From the NCBI RefSeq assembly GCF_024494565.1, contig NZ_JANHDN010000008.1, forward strand, positions 1 through 64,000: a stretch of DNA of 64,000 nucleotides, read 5' to 3'. The notes below the pieces were generated by a model, which saw only the letters and a list, made by a program, of their open reading frames with translations, searched no databases and was not told where the DNA came from. Below, piece by piece: positions 24,843 through 33,763 of this stretch. Numbering within the stretch: the stretch's first letter is position 1; every line of letters starts with the position of its first letter. Both the position numbers and the translations under genes were made by a program. This DNA comes from Halorubrum rutilum. Its GTDB lineage: Archaea; Halobacteriota; Halobacteria; Halobacteriales; Haloferacaceae.

Positions 24843-26015
24843 TGGAACCAGATCGCGGCCGACGAGCGCCTCGCGCGGGCGGAGGCGTTCGTGCGGGAGA
24901 ATCCGGAGCTGACGGCGGTCGCCGTCGCCGTCGCGCTCGTCGCGATCGCCGGCGGATACCTCCTGTTCCGCGCCCGCTGGACGTCCGGGGTGCGGTTCCG
25001 GCGTCTGCTCGCCGAACAGGAGGAGATCGCGGTGCTGATGCACCCGAACCCCGACCCGGACGCGATGTCGGCGGCGCTCGGCGTCGCGTCGCTCGCGTCG
25101 CAGGTCGGCGTCGACGCGACGGTGCAGTACCCCGGCCAGATCCGCCATCAGGAGAACCGCGCGTTCCGGACGGTGCTCGACCTGGACCTGGAGCCGATCG
25201 AGCACGTGAGCGACCTCGCGGCCGAGTCCGTCGTCCTGGTCGATCACAACGAGCCGCGGGGGTTCGCGGGGGCCGACGGCGTGCTCCCGGCGGCGGTCGT
25301 CGACCACCATCCCGGCGACGGCGCCGGAGAGCTGTTCACCGACGTCCGCACCGACTACGGCGCGACCGCGTCCGTCGTCGCCGAGTACTTCGAGGAGAAC
25401 GACGCGACGCCGGTCCCGCCGGACAAGCACGCGAGCGAGACCGACAGCGACCTCACGCTCCCGACGGACACCGCGACCGGGCTGTTGTACGGCATCCTCG
25501 CCGACACGAAACACCTCACGGTCGGCGCGAGCGAGCCGGACTTCGCGGCCGCCGCGTACGTGTACCCCGGCGTCGACCAGGACCGCCTCGACCGGATCGC
25601 GAACCCCGCGGTCGACGCGGAGGTGCTGGAGGTGAAGGCCCGGGCCATCGCCGGGCGCCGCATCGAGGGGTCGTTCGCCGTGGCCGACGTCGGCGGCGTG
25701 AACAACGTGGACGCGATCCCGCAGGCGGCCGACGAGCTGATCCAGCTCGAAGGGGTCAGCGCGGTCGTGGTGATCGGCGAGCGAGACGGGACGGTCCACC
25801 TCTCCGGGCGCTCCCGCGACGACCGGGTCCACATGGGCAACGCGATCGAGTCGGTGCTCGCGGACGTCGAGAACGGCGACGGCGGCGGCCACTCCCGGAT
25901 GGGCGGCGGGACGGTCGCGCCGCGGATCGACCCGACGAGCGACGATGCCCCGGAGACGGTCGACCGGGACGACCTCGCCGACTCGCTGTTCCGAGCGATG
26001 GCCGGCGACGTCTGA
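24840..26015 (+). CDS. Membrane-anchored DHH/DHHA1 phosphoesterase
   Basis: A 391-residue protein with one TM helix (about 24-43) and a cytosolic DHH phosphoesterase module. Metal-binding motifs are HPNPDPDA (68-75), LVDHNE (133-138) and VDHHPGD (154-160); the DHHA1 signature GGGHSRMGGG is near 354-363. It is related to NrnA/GdpP-type enzymes, which cleave nanoRNA, pAp or cyclic di-nucleotides; the single-TM form recalls GdpP but lacks its PAS/GGDEF part. Substrate is therefore open (c-di-AMP degradation is possible in haloarchaea, inference). The start codon lies in an inverted repeat. Confidence 0.9.
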   Translation: MWNQIAADERLARAEAFVRENPELTAVAVAVALVAIAGGYLLFRARWTSGVRFRRLLAEQEEIAVLMHPNPDPDAMSAALGVASLASQVGVDATVQYPGQIRHQENRAFRTVLDLDLEPIEHVSDLAAESVVLVDHNEPRGFAGADGVLPAAVVDHHPGDGAGELFTDVRTDYGATASVVAEYFEENDATPVPPDKHASETDSDLTLPTDTATGLLYGILADTKHLTVGASEPDFAAAAYVYPGVDQDRLDRIANPAVDAEVLEVKARAIAGRRIEGSFAVADVGGVNNVDAIPQAADELIQLEGVSAVVVIGERDGTVHLSGRSRDDRVHMGNAIESVLADVENGDGGGHSRMGGGTVAPRIDPTSDDAPETVDRDDLADSLFRAMAGDV

Positions 26016-26085
26016 CCGCGGGAGAGCGGAGAGGGACCCGACGGCCGGTGCCAGTTTTTAATTACCGGGCCGCGGAGGAAGGGGT

Positions 26086-26217
26086 ATGAACCTCGACCTC
26101 CCGACCGACGACGGCTGGCGCGCGCTCGCGGGCGTCGGCGTCGGGTACGCGCTCGCGACCGGACTGATCTTCGTCCTGCTGTTCGCGGTCCCGTACCTGA
26201 TCGTGCGAGCGCTGTGA
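26086..26217 (+). CDS. 43-residue single-pass membrane microprotein
   Basis: An ATG-to-TGA frame of 43 residues: a polar start MNLDLPTDDGWRALAGVGVG, then a hydrophobic helix (GLIFVLLFAVPYLIV, about 25-39) ending RAL. A TATA-like TTTTTAATTA (26055-26064) lies 22-31 nt before the ATG, and an A/G-rich GGAGGAAGGGG stretch precedes it. Gene-like TATA spacing, start, helix and charged edges argue that it is real. The function is unknown; I do not recognise the family securely. Confidence 0.65.
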   Translation: MNLDLPTDDGWRALAGVGVGYALATGLIFVLLFAVPYLIVRAL

Positions 26218-26262
26218 CGGCGGCGGAAAGAGCGGACTGGAGCGGGGGCGTCGCGGCCGCGA

Positions 26263-27480
26263 TCAGGCGAACGCGAGCGAGTCGTCGGCGCCGCCGTCGT
26301 CGTCCTGCTGGAGCTTCTCGTGGGCTTCGAGGAAGTCGTCGAGCGTGACCTCGGTGCGGTCGTCGCGGATGGCGAACATCCCGGCCTCGGTGCAGATGGC
26401 CTTGATGTCGGCGCCGGACGCGTCCGGCGTCATCTCGGCGAGCTCGTCGAAGTCGATGTCGCTCGCGAGGTTCATCTTCCGGGTGTGGATCTGGAAGATG
26501 ATCTCGCGGCCGTCGGTGTTCGGCTTGGGGACCTCGATGAGGCGGTCGAACCGGCCCGGCCGGAGGATGGCGGGGTCGAGCATGTCGAAGCGGTTCGTCG
26601 CGGCGATGATCCGGACCTCGCCGCGCTCGTCGAAGCCGTCCATCTCCGAGAGCAGCTGCATCATCGTGCGCTGGACCTCGGCGTCGCCCGACGTCTTCGA
26701 GTCCGTCCGCTTCGAGGCGATCGCATCGATCTCGTCGATGAAGAGGACGGCGGGCTGGTTCTCGCGGGCGACCTCGAAGAGGTCGCGGACGAGCTTCGCG
26801 CCCTCGCCGATGAACTTGTGGACGAGCTCGGAGCCGGCCATCTTGATGAACGTCGCGTCCGTCTCGTTGGCGACCGCCTTCGCGAGCATCGTCTTCCCGG
26901 TCCCCGGCGGGCCGTACAGCAGGACGCCGCTCGGGGGCTGGATCCCGACGTCCTCGAACATGTCCGGGTGTTCGAGGGGCATCTCCACGGTCTCGCGGAC
27001 CTCCTGCATCTGGTCTTCGAGGCCGCCGATGTCGGCGTAGGTGACGTCGGGGGAGTGCTCGACCTGCATCACGCGGGCGCGCACGTCCGTCTCCTTCTCC
27101 AGTTTCTTCACGACGGACAGGGAGTTGTTGACCGCGACCCGGTCGTCGGGGTCGAGCTTCTCTCGCATCTCCTGCGTGATCTCCGTCAGCGCCTCCTGAT
27201 TGTTGCCGTGCTGCTTGATCACGGCGCCGTCGGGCGTGATCTCCTGGACGGTCGCCACGAACAGCGGGGACTGCTTCAGCTTCTTGTTCTCGTGGGTGAG
27301 CCGTTCGAGCTTCTGCTGGTACTTGTTGTTCTCCGCGTTCGCGTCGAGGAGCTTGTCGCGCATCTCCTCGTTCTGCGACTCCAGCACGTCGAGCTCCTCC
27401 TGGAGGGACTCGATCTTCTCCTGTCTCGACGCCGACCCCTCGTCGTAGGGCATCTCGACGTCGTCGACGGTGTCAGTCAT
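26263..27480 (-). CDS. pan: Proteasome-activating nucleotidase (PAN)
   Basis: A 405-residue AAA ATPase that unfolds substrates for the 20S proteasome. It has an N-terminal coiled coil (about 18-70), OB domain (about 71-145), and AAA module with Walker A GPPGTGKT (190-197), Walker B LFIDEID (246-252), sensor 1 AATNR and Arg finger ILRPGRFDR. The C-terminus ends SLAFA, with Phe instead of Tyr in the HbYX position used to open the 20S gate, as in some haloarchaeal PanA proteins. The DSLAFA end and acidic linker (QQDDDGGADD) suggest a variant docking tail. A CTCTTACG element about 25-32 nt upstream is a weak TATA candidate. Confidence 0.95.
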   Translation of the reverse strand: MTDTVDDVEMPYDEGSASRQEKIESLQEELDVLESQNEEMRDKLLDANAENNKYQQKLERLTHENKKLKQSPLFVATVQEITPDGAVIKQHGNNQEALTEITQEMREKLDPDDRVAVNNSLSVVKKLEKETDVRARVMQVEHSPDVTYADIGGLEDQMQEVRETVEMPLEHPDMFEDVGIQPPSGVLLYGPPGTGKTMLAKAVANETDATFIKMAGSELVHKFIGEGAKLVRDLFEVARENQPAVLFIDEIDAIASKRTDSKTSGDAEVQRTMMQLLSEMDGFDERGEVRIIAATNRFDMLDPAILRPGRFDRLIEVPKPNTDGREIIFQIHTRKMNLASDIDFDELAEMTPDASGADIKAICTEAGMFAIRDDRTEVTLDDFLEAHEKLQQDDDGGADDSLAFA

Positions 27481-27553
27481 TGTCCGTAATAAGGCGTCTC
27501 GCGCGTAAGAGGTTTCGGGTGGGGGAGAGTCGGACGGGACGAATCCGGGTTTG

Positions 27554-27600
27554 AATGTCCAATAGTAATTAAACAGGATAGTAAATATTATCTAACGGCA
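27554..27600 (+). promoter_or_regulatory. AT-rich promoter/operator region of winged-helix gene
   Basis: An unusually AT-rich stretch for this genome. It holds two TATA-like strings, TAATTAAA (27566-27573) and AAATATTA (27583-27590), and an imperfect palindrome GATAGTAAATATTATC (27577-27592; 12 of 16 positions symmetrical). The first TATA would fit a start at 27600, the second a start at 27621. The palindrome is a candidate autoregulatory site for the downstream regulator. Confidence 0.5.
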
Positions 27601-27620
27601 TGAGATATGGGAAGGTACGC

Positions 27621-27884
27621 ATGAGCACCACCGACGCCGTCACCGCCGACGAGGACGTCACGGACCGCTGGAGCGCCGTCCGCGATCTGCCCCCGAGCGC
27701 GAAGCTCGTGGCGAAGGTACTCGACTACAACGACACGCTGACGCAGAGCGAACTCGCCGAGGAGACGCTGCTGCCGCCCCGGACCGTCAGGTACGCGCTC
27801 TCGCGGCTGGAGGAGGAGGACGTCGTCGACTCGCGGTTCTCCTTCACCGACGCCCGGAAGCGGCTGTACACGCTCGCGGTGTAA
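27621..27884 (+). CDS. MarR/TrmB-like winged-helix regulator
   Basis: An 87-residue DNA-binding protein. The winged helix covers about 20-85: helices LPPSAKLVAKVL and LTQSELAEETL, the recognition helix PPRTVRYALSRLEEEDVV, and a wing ending KRLYTLAV. It has no ligand domain, so it may act as a simple dimeric repressor. The start at 27621 is chosen for the plain MSTTDAV beginning; an in-frame ATG at 27600 adds MRYGKVR. The AT-rich palindromic upstream region suggests autoregulation. It is divergent from pan. Confidence 0.82.
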   Translation: MSTTDAVTADEDVTDRWSAVRDLPPSAKLVAKVLDYNDTLTQSELAEETLLPPRTVRYALSRLEEEDVVDSRFSFTDARKRLYTLAV

Positions 27885-27984
27885 ACCGGTGAGCCCGGCG
27901 GCGACCGCTAAGCCCGCCGGCGACCGCTGACCTGCCGGCGATCGCCGAGCCCGACCTTATGACCGATGCCGACGCAGGGACGCC

Positions 27985-28260
27985 GTGGTCTCGACAACCG
28001 CCGTCAAGCGGGCGCTGGCCGCGCTGGCGACGCGCACCGACACCGCGACCCGGCCGTACACCGCCGTGATCGACGAGGCCGAGGCCGCGCGGACCGACCT
28101 GCGGCGCGCCGCCGGCTTCGTCGGTTCGGTCGGCCTCGACCGACTGGAGGACGCGGTCGCGGCCGCCGAGCGCGACGGCGACGAGGCCGCGGCCGAGCGC
28201 GGCCGCGCGGCGCTCGCGACCTACCGAGCGTTCCGCGAGGCGGCGGCCGGCGGGGAGTGA
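27985..28260 (+). CDS. Small helical protein upstream of mre11
   Basis: A 91-residue protein, Ala/Arg/Glu-rich and almost entirely helical (VKRALAALATRTDTATRPY, then DRLEDAVAAAERDGDEAAAE), with no recognisable motif. The GTG start at 27985 lies 24-32 nt after a weak TATA-like CCTTATGAC. It ends 74 nt before mre11 in the same direction. I do not recognise the family; conserved association with mre11-rad50 would be needed to propose a repair role. Confidence 0.65.
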   Translation: MVSTTAVKRALAALATRTDTATRPYTAVIDEAEAARTDLRRAAGFVGSVGLDRLEDAVAAAERDGDEAAAERGRAALATYRAFREAAAGGE

Positions 28261-28334
28261 GGCGACCGGGGCGCCGACCACTTCCGCTCCGGCCCCGGAA
28301 CCCCTAAACCCGGCACCGGCCAACACCCGGGCAG

Positions 28335-29699
28335 ATGACGCGGGTGATCCACACCGGCGACACCCATATCGGGTACGCGCAGTACCACTCGCCGGTCCGA
28401 CGCCAGGACTTCCTCGACGCCTTCGCGGCCGTGGTCGACGACGCGGTCGACGGCGACGTCGACGCGGTGGTCCACGCCGGCGACCTCTTCCACGACCGGC
28501 GGCCCGAGCTCGCCGACCTGATGGGCACCATCTCGGTCCTCCGCCGGCTCGACGACGCCGGGGTCCCCTTCCTCGCGGTCGTCGGGAACCACGAGTCGAC
28601 GCGAGGCGGCCAGTGGCTCGACCTCTTCGAGCGGCTGGGACTCGCGACCCGCCTCGGCGACGAGCCGACGGTCGTCGGCGACGCGGCCTTCTACGGGCTC
28701 GACCACGTCCCCGTCTCGCGCCGCGACGACCTCGACTACGCGTTCGCGGCCCACGACGCCGACTACGCCGCCCTCGTCGCGCACGGGCTCTTCGAGCCGT
28801 TCGGCTACGCCGACTGGGACACCGAGGCGGTGCTCGCGGAGAGCGACGTCGACTTCGACGCGATGCTCCTCGGCGACAACCACACGCCCGGCGTCGCCGA
28901 GGTGAACGACACGTGGGTCACCTATCCGGGGTCCACGGAGCGCGCGAGCGCGAGCGAGACGGAGGGACGCGGCTACAACCTCGTCACCTTCGACGCCGAC
29001 GCCGCCGGGGGCGACGATCGCGTGGAGATCCGACGGCGCGCGCTCGACACGCGCCCGTTCGTCTTCGTCGAGGTCGAACTGCGCGAGGGCGAGGGCGCGG
29101 CGCGGGTCCGCGAGCGCGTCCGCCAGCACGACCTCGACGACGCCGTCGTGCTCGTGAGCGTGACCGGCGACGGCGACCCGGTCACGCCGGCCGCGATCGA
29201 GGAGTTCGCGACGGAGGCGGGGGCGCTCATCGCCCGGGTCACCGACCGCCGCGAGGTCGAGACCGACGCCGAGGTCGACGTGAGCTTCGCCGACCCCGAG
29301 GACGCCGTGCGGGAGCGGATCGAGGAGATGTCGCTCTCCGAGGCCGCCCGCGACGTCGACGAGGCGGTCCGCGCCGAGACGCTCCCCGACAGCAACGTCA
29401 GGGAGACGGTGAAGGGGCGGGTCGAGGAGCGGATCGACGACCTCGACGCGTTCGACCGAGGCGGGGCGGGCGGTAGAGGCGAGGAGAGCGACGCCGGGGG
29501 GGATTCCGAGGGCGGCGACGGCGACGCCGGAGACGACGAGACGGACGGAGACGAGGACACCGCCGACGACGAGGTGATCGACGACGACGCCGACGAGACC
29601 GACGACGAGGCGGTCGACGGTGACACTAACGCCGACGACGAACCGACCCCCGAGACGTCCGCGACCGACGGCCAGGTCTCCATGGAGGACTACCTGTGA
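28335..29699 (+). CDS. mre11: DNA double-strand break repair nuclease Mre11
   Basis: A 454-residue calcineurin-like nuclease. Phosphoesterase motifs are GDTHIGY (8-14), HAGDLFHDRRP (48-58), GNHES (84-88), VAHGLFEP (about 153-160) and LGDNHTPG (about 183-190). It processes DNA ends with Rad50. The last ~90 residues are an extremely acidic linker (Asp/Glu/Gly) ending in a short hydrophobic QVSMEDYL, probably a Rad50- or partner-binding peptide. CTAAACC about 27-31 nt before the ATG fits a leaderless promoter. Its TGA overlaps the GTG of rad50. Confidence 0.95.
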   Translation: MTRVIHTGDTHIGYAQYHSPVRRQDFLDAFAAVVDDAVDGDVDAVVHAGDLFHDRRPELADLMGTISVLRRLDDAGVPFLAVVGNHESTRGGQWLDLFERLGLATRLGDEPTVVGDAAFYGLDHVPVSRRDDLDYAFAAHDADYAALVAHGLFEPFGYADWDTEAVLAESDVDFDAMLLGDNHTPGVAEVNDTWVTYPGSTERASASETEGRGYNLVTFDADAAGGDDRVEIRRRALDTRPFVFVEVELREGEGAARVRERVRQHDLDDAVVLVSVTGDGDPVTPAAIEEFATEAGALIARVTDRREVETDAEVDVSFADPEDAVRERIEEMSLSEAARDVDEAVRAETLPDSNVRETVKGRVEERIDDLDAFDRGGAGGRGEESDAGGDSEGGDGDAGDDETDGDEDTADDEVIDDDADETDDEAVDGDTNADDEPTPETSATDGQVSMEDYL

Positions 29700-32383
29700 A
29701 CTTCGACCGGGTCCGGCTCTCGAACTTCAAGCCGTACGGCGACGCCGACCTCCGGCTGACGCGGGGCGTCACGGTCATCCACGGGCTCAACGGCAGCGGG
29801 AAGTCGTCGCTGCTGGAGGCCTGTTTCTTCGCGCTGTACGGGTCGAAGGCGCTCGACGGCACCCTCGACGACGTCGTCACGAAGGGCGAGGAGGAGACGG
29901 AGGTCGAGCTGTGGTTCACCCACGACGGGAGCTCGTACCGCATCGAGCGCCGGCTCCGGGTGTACGACGACCGGATCGACCACCAGTGCACGCTCGAATC
30001 CACCGACGGGAGCGACGTGAGTCGCGACGGCGCCCGGGCCGTGCGCGAGTTCGTCACCGGGCTCCTCCGGATGGACGCCGAGGCGTTCGTCGGCTGCGCG
30101 TACGTGCGGCAGGGCGAGGTGAACGAGCTGATCGACGCCACCCCGCGCGAGCGGCAGGACACGATCGACGACCTGCTCCAGCTCGGGAAGCTGGAGGAGT
30201 ACCGCGAGCGCGCCGGCGACGCGCGGCTCGGCGTCGAGGACGTGCTGGGGAACCGTCGCGGCCGGCTCGACCAGCTCGACGAGCAGATCGCGGCGAAGGA
30301 GGAGCGCGACCTCCACGAGCGGCTCAACGGGCTCGAAAGCGACCTCTCGGAGGTCACCGACGAGATCGACCGCTACGAGGACCAGCGCGAGCGGGCGAAG
30401 GAGACGCGCGAGGCGGCGGCGGAGACGCTCGCGACCCACGCGGAGAAGCGCGAGGAGCTGGAGTCGGTCGAGGCGGCGATCGACGAGATCGAGGCGGCGA
30501 TCCGCGAGGCCGAGCGGGAGCGCGACGAGCACCGCGAGGCGATCCGGGAGGCCCGCGAGCGGATCGCGGAGATCGAGGCCGCGATCGACGACCGGCTCGA
30601 CGACGCGGGCCTCGACGCGGCGAGCGAGGCGGCGATCGCGGCCCGCCGCGAGGCGCTCGACGACCGGGAGGAGCGGCTCCGCGAGGAGCTCGACGACGAG
30701 CGGGTGAGCGCCGAGGCGTTCCGGAACCAGGCGACGAACCTCGCCGGGAAGGCCGACGACCTCGCCGACCGCGCCGCGGAGCTGGAGGGCGAGGCCGACG
30801 ATCTCGCCGACGAGGCCGAGGCGGCCGCCGAGGAGGCCGACGAGCGCGAGTCCTCGGTCGCGGAGCTCCGCGAGGAGGCCGAGGGGCTCCGCGAGCGGTT
30901 CGCGAGCGCCGACGTCGACCGCGACGGCGTCGCCGACGAGCGGGAGGCGCTCCGGGAGCGGCGCGGCGAGGTCCGCGAGCGGATCGCGGAGCTGTCCGCG
31001 GAGCTGAAGAACGCCCGGGAGCGCGTCGAGGAGGCCGAGGCCCTGCTCGCGGCCGGCAAGTGCCCCGAGTGCGGCCAGCCGGTCGAGGACTCGCCGCACG
31101 CGACGGGGATCGAGGAGGACCGCGAGCGCGTCGACGAGCTCGAGACCGAGCTCGAAACGGCCAGAGAGCGCGAGACGGAGCTCGACGAGCGGGTCGAGGA
31201 GCTGGACGAGCTCGCGGCGGCCGCGGACCGGCTCGACGAGATCGAGGAAACGACCGAGACGCTCGAAGAACGGGCGACGGAGAGGCGCGAGGCGGCCGAA
31301 GCGAAGCGGGAGGCCGCCGCCGAAAAGCGGGAGAAGGCGGAGGCGAAGCGCGCGGAGGCGGAGGAGACCCGCGAGGTCGCCGCCGAGAAGCGCGAGCAGG
31401 CCGAGTCGACCGCGGAGCGGGTGTCGGCGCTCGAAGAGGCGCTCGACGAGGTCGACGACGCCAGGGCGGCGGTCGACGCGGTCGAGGAGCGGCTCTCGGC
31501 GGTCGTGGACGCGGAAGACGAGATCGAGCGCCGCCGCGAGAAGCGGGAGAGCCTGAGAGAGGTGAACGACGAGCGGCGCGACCGGCTCGCGGACAAGCGC
31601 GAGCGGCGCGACGAGCTCGCGGCCGCGGTCGACGAGGCCGCGGTCGAGGAGGCGAGAGAGCGGAAGCAGGAGGCTGAGGAGTACCTCGAACGCGTCGACG
31701 GGGAGCTGGACCGGCTCGCGGAGCGACGCACGGAGCTGGAGAACGCGATCGGGAGCGTGAACGGCGAGATCCGGGAGCTGGAGGCTCTCCGCGAGGAGCG
31801 CGACGAGCTGGCCGCGACCGTCGAGGCGGTCGAGGGGCTCCACGAGGAGACGAGCGAGCTGGAGGCGATGTACGGCGACCTCCGCGCGGAGCTCCGACAG
31901 CGCAACGTCGCCGAGCTGGAGCGCACCCTCAACGAGACGTTCGACCTGGTGTACGGTAACGACGCCTACTCGCACATCGAGCTCGACGGCGAGTACGCGC
32001 TCACCGTCTACCAGAAGGACGGCGAGGCGCTCGACCCCGAGCAGCTCTCCGGCGGCGAGCGCGCCCTGTTCAACCTCTCGCTGCGCTGCGCGATCTACCG
32101 GCTGCTCTCCGAGGGGATCGAGGGCGCGGCGCCGACCCCGCCGCTCATCCTCGACGAGCCGACCGTCTTCCTCGACTCCGGCCACGTCTCGCGGCTCGTC
32201 CGCCTCGTCGAGGAGATGCGCGGCTTCGGCGTGGAGCAGATCCTCATCGTCAGCCACGACGACGAGCTGGTCGGCGCGGCCGACGAGCTGGTGACCGTCG
32301 AGAAGGACCCCAGCTCGAACCGGTCGACGGCCCGCCGCGCGGACGCCGCCGAGCTCGACGTCGCGTCGCTCGCGGACGACTGA
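29696..32383 (+). CDS. rad50: DNA double-strand break repair ATPase Rad50
   Basis: An 895-residue SMC-like ATPase. Walker A GLNGSGKSS is at 30-38. Two long heptad-rich coiled coils (about 180-450 and 465-740) flank the zinc hook CPEC (Cys456, Cys459) that joins two Rad50 arms. The C-terminal lobe has the signature LSGGERALFNLSL (about 784-796), Walker B LILDEPTVFLD (about 819-829) and an H-loop-like ILIVSHDDELV. It acts with Mre11 in end processing. The GTG start at 29696 is set by the GTGA overlap with mre11, giving 1:1 coupled translation. It converges with the next gene, 13 bp away. Confidence 0.96.
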   Translation: MNFDRVRLSNFKPYGDADLRLTRGVTVIHGLNGSGKSSLLEACFFALYGSKALDGTLDDVVTKGEEETEVELWFTHDGSSYRIERRLRVYDDRIDHQCTLESTDGSDVSRDGARAVREFVTGLLRMDAEAFVGCAYVRQGEVNELIDATPRERQDTIDDLLQLGKLEEYRERAGDARLGVEDVLGNRRGRLDQLDEQIAAKEERDLHERLNGLESDLSEVTDEIDRYEDQRERAKETREAAAETLATHAEKREELESVEAAIDEIEAAIREAERERDEHREAIREARERIAEIEAAIDDRLDDAGLDAASEAAIAARREALDDREERLREELDDERVSAEAFRNQATNLAGKADDLADRAAELEGEADDLADEAEAAAEEADERESSVAELREEAEGLRERFASADVDRDGVADEREALRERRGEVRERIAELSAELKNARERVEEAEALLAAGKCPECGQPVEDSPHATGIEEDRERVDELETELETARERETELDERVEELDELAAAADRLDEIEETTETLEERATERREAAEAKREAAAEKREKAEAKRAEAEETREVAAEKREQAESTAERVSALEEALDEVDDARAAVDAVEERLSAVVDAEDEIERRREKRESLREVNDERRDRLADKRERRDELAAAVDEAAVEEARERKQEAEEYLERVDGELDRLAERRTELENAIGSVNGEIRELEALREERDELAATVEAVEGLHEETSELEAMYGDLRAELRQRNVAELERTLNETFDLVYGNDAYSHIELDGEYALTVYQKDGEALDPEQLSGGERALFNLSLRCAIYRLLSEGIEGAAPTPPLILDEPTVFLDSGHVSRLVRLVEEMRGFGVEQILIVSHDDELVGAADELVTVEKDPSSNRSTARRADAAELDVASLADD

Positions 32384-32396
32384 CCGCGGCCGCCCC

Positions 32397-32897
32397 TCAG
32401 GCGTCCTCGGAGCGGGCGTCCTCGGCGTGGGCGTCCCCGGCCGCGGCGTCCTCACCCGCGTCGTTCCCGTCCGGTCCGCCTCGCAGGAGCCCGATCGCCT
32501 CGGTCGCGGCCGCGGTCGCCTCGTACCCGCGTCGTCCGTCGACCTCGACCTCGTCGATCAGGCCGGCCGCGCGCAGTTCGGCGACCGTCCCGTGCAGGTC
32601 GGACTCACAGAGGTCGGTCGCGTCGAGCAGCCCGATCACGGGGAGCGGTCCCTCGTCGACGACCACCGCGAGCAGGCCGAGCGACCGGTCGTCGTGGACC
32701 GCACGCATCGTCCGGCGAACCGGCGCGGGGATCCCGGAGGCCGCGGTGGCGAGCGGCGACTCGCCGTCGACGACCTCCAGCTCGTCGTTGTCGACGTAGC
32801 GCTCCGCGCCGGTGGCCGGGTCGCGGACCCGGCTCGACTCCGCGGAGCGCTTCACGAGGAGGTACGTGTCGCCGTCGGCGTCGCGGACCGTCTGCAT
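32397..32897 (-). CDS. Haloarchaeal regulator-like protein (probable DUF7346)
   Basis: A 166-residue protein. Residues 1-55 form a small beta-rich domain (YLLVKRSAESSRVRDPATG), and the region about 70-135 looks like a winged helix (GLLAVVVDEGPLPVIGLLDATDLCESDLHGTVAELRAAGLIDEVEVDGRR, described from several segments). The tail is Asp/Glu/Ala-rich with loosely repeated EDA units. It resembles DUF7346 as I recall. The start at 32897 (MQTVRDADGD) fits the family; an ATG at 32924 overlaps the preceding stop (TAATG) and would add nine residues. It is the downstream gene of a small minus-strand operon. Confidence 0.72.
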   Translation of the reverse strand: MQTVRDADGDTYLLVKRSAESSRVRDPATGAERYVDNDELEVVDGESPLATAASGIPAPVRRTMRAVHDDRSLGLLAVVVDEGPLPVIGLLDATDLCESDLHGTVAELRAAGLIDEVEVDGRRGYEATAAATEAIGLLRGGPDGNDAGEDAAAGDAHAEDARSEDA

Positions 32898-32923
32898 GGC
32901 CGAGGAAGGGAGACCGCGAGACA

Positions 32924-33370
32924 TTACGCTTCCGGGGATGGGGGGTCGTCGTTCGCGGGCGCGGAGTCCTCGTCCGTGGGTGCGGAGTCCCCGTCCGTGG
33001 GCGCGGAGTCGTCACCGGTCTCGGCCGCCTCGTCCCGCGAGCGCTTCCAGGCGCGATACGTCTGGTACGTCCGGAGGCCGGCGAGGAGTCCGAGGGCGAA
33101 CAGCCCCGCGCCGACCCGCGCCCGTCCCTCGAAGAACCACAGCATCGGGCCGAGCGAGACGAGGAGGACCGCGGCGTTGGCGTAGATGACGGCGGCGACG
33201 AACGCGCGGAGGGTGTCGGAGTCGACGTCGCTCGCGCCCTCGAAGTCGCCGTCGTCGTCGAACGTCTTCACCGAGGGGGCCTTCGGGATCTCCGGCGTCA
33301 TCTCCCGTTCGGCGTCGGAGCTCTCGCCGAAAGAGACCTCGCCCTCGTCGTCCTCGTCGAGACTGAACAC
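32924..33370 (-). CDS. Two-TM haloarchaeal membrane protein (probable DUF7322)
   Basis: A 148-residue protein. An acidic N-terminus precedes two hydrophobic helices at about 57-77 (AFVAAVIYANAAVLLVSLGP) and 85-103 (ARVGAGLFALGLLAGL), followed by a basic patch and an acidic tail with repeated DDSAPTD-like units (three near-copies). The GTG at 33370 (VFSLDEDDEGE) is preferred to a TTG extension. It corresponds to DUF7322 as I recall; the function is unknown. It is the upstream partner of the DUF7346-type gene. Confidence 0.72.
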   Translation of the reverse strand: MFSLDEDDEGEVSFGESSDAEREMTPEIPKAPSVKTFDDDGDFEGASDVDSDTLRAFVAAVIYANAAVLLVSLGPMLWFFEGRARVGAGLFALGLLAGLRTYQTYRAWKRSRDEAAETGDDSAPTDGDSAPTDEDSAPANDDPPSPEA

Positions 33371-33487
33371 GACCCTTCGTAGGCGGGGGCGGGGCAAAGG
33401 GGTTCCGTCCGGTCGGCGTCGAGGCGTCGCGAGGGAGTCGGCGTCGGCGAGCCGGACCGTGAACGGGCGTGGGTCCGGGCCGTCCCG

Positions 33488-33661
33488 TCAGACCGCGTCG
33501 GCGAGCCGGACCGTTCGGCTCGCCTCGACCCACGCGAGGGGGTTCGCGGCGTCGAACAACACCACGTTCCCGTCGTCCTCGTACGCCTCCACCTCGGCGT
33601 CGACCGCGTCGCGACCGGTCGGGCGAACCGCCTGGGGTTCCGAACGTGGGTCCGAAGACAT
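33488..33661 (-). CDS. 57-residue haloarchaeal protein (probable DUF7331)
   Basis: A 57-residue protein: a polar Arg/Pro-rich start, then AVDAEVEAYEDDGNVVLFDAANPLAWVEASRTVRL read as two short segments; no TM helix or cysteine motif. The single domain DAANPLAWVEAS is typical of haloarchaeal DUF7331 as I recall. The start at 33661 is in the expected place; the intergenic region to polB (33662-33763) is shared as a divergent promoter region. Confidence 0.7.
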   Translation of the reverse strand: MSSDPRSEPQAVRPTGRDAVDAEVEAYEDDGNVVLFDAANPLAWVEASRTVRLADAV

Positions 33662-33763
33662 GGACCGTGGTAAGTCGTCACACATTAAATGCCTTTCCGT
33701 GGCGGGACTCCTCGCCGCACCCGAAAGCCGAGTTTTTTAGCCCGGTGCCGCCGAAGGACGGGT

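Noticed and set aside
29690..32455. A 921-codon minus-strand open frame over rad50
   Set aside because: It is the mirror of the Rad50 coiled coil, rich in Leu/Arg/Glu/Asp; rad50 has Walker motifs and the zinc hook.
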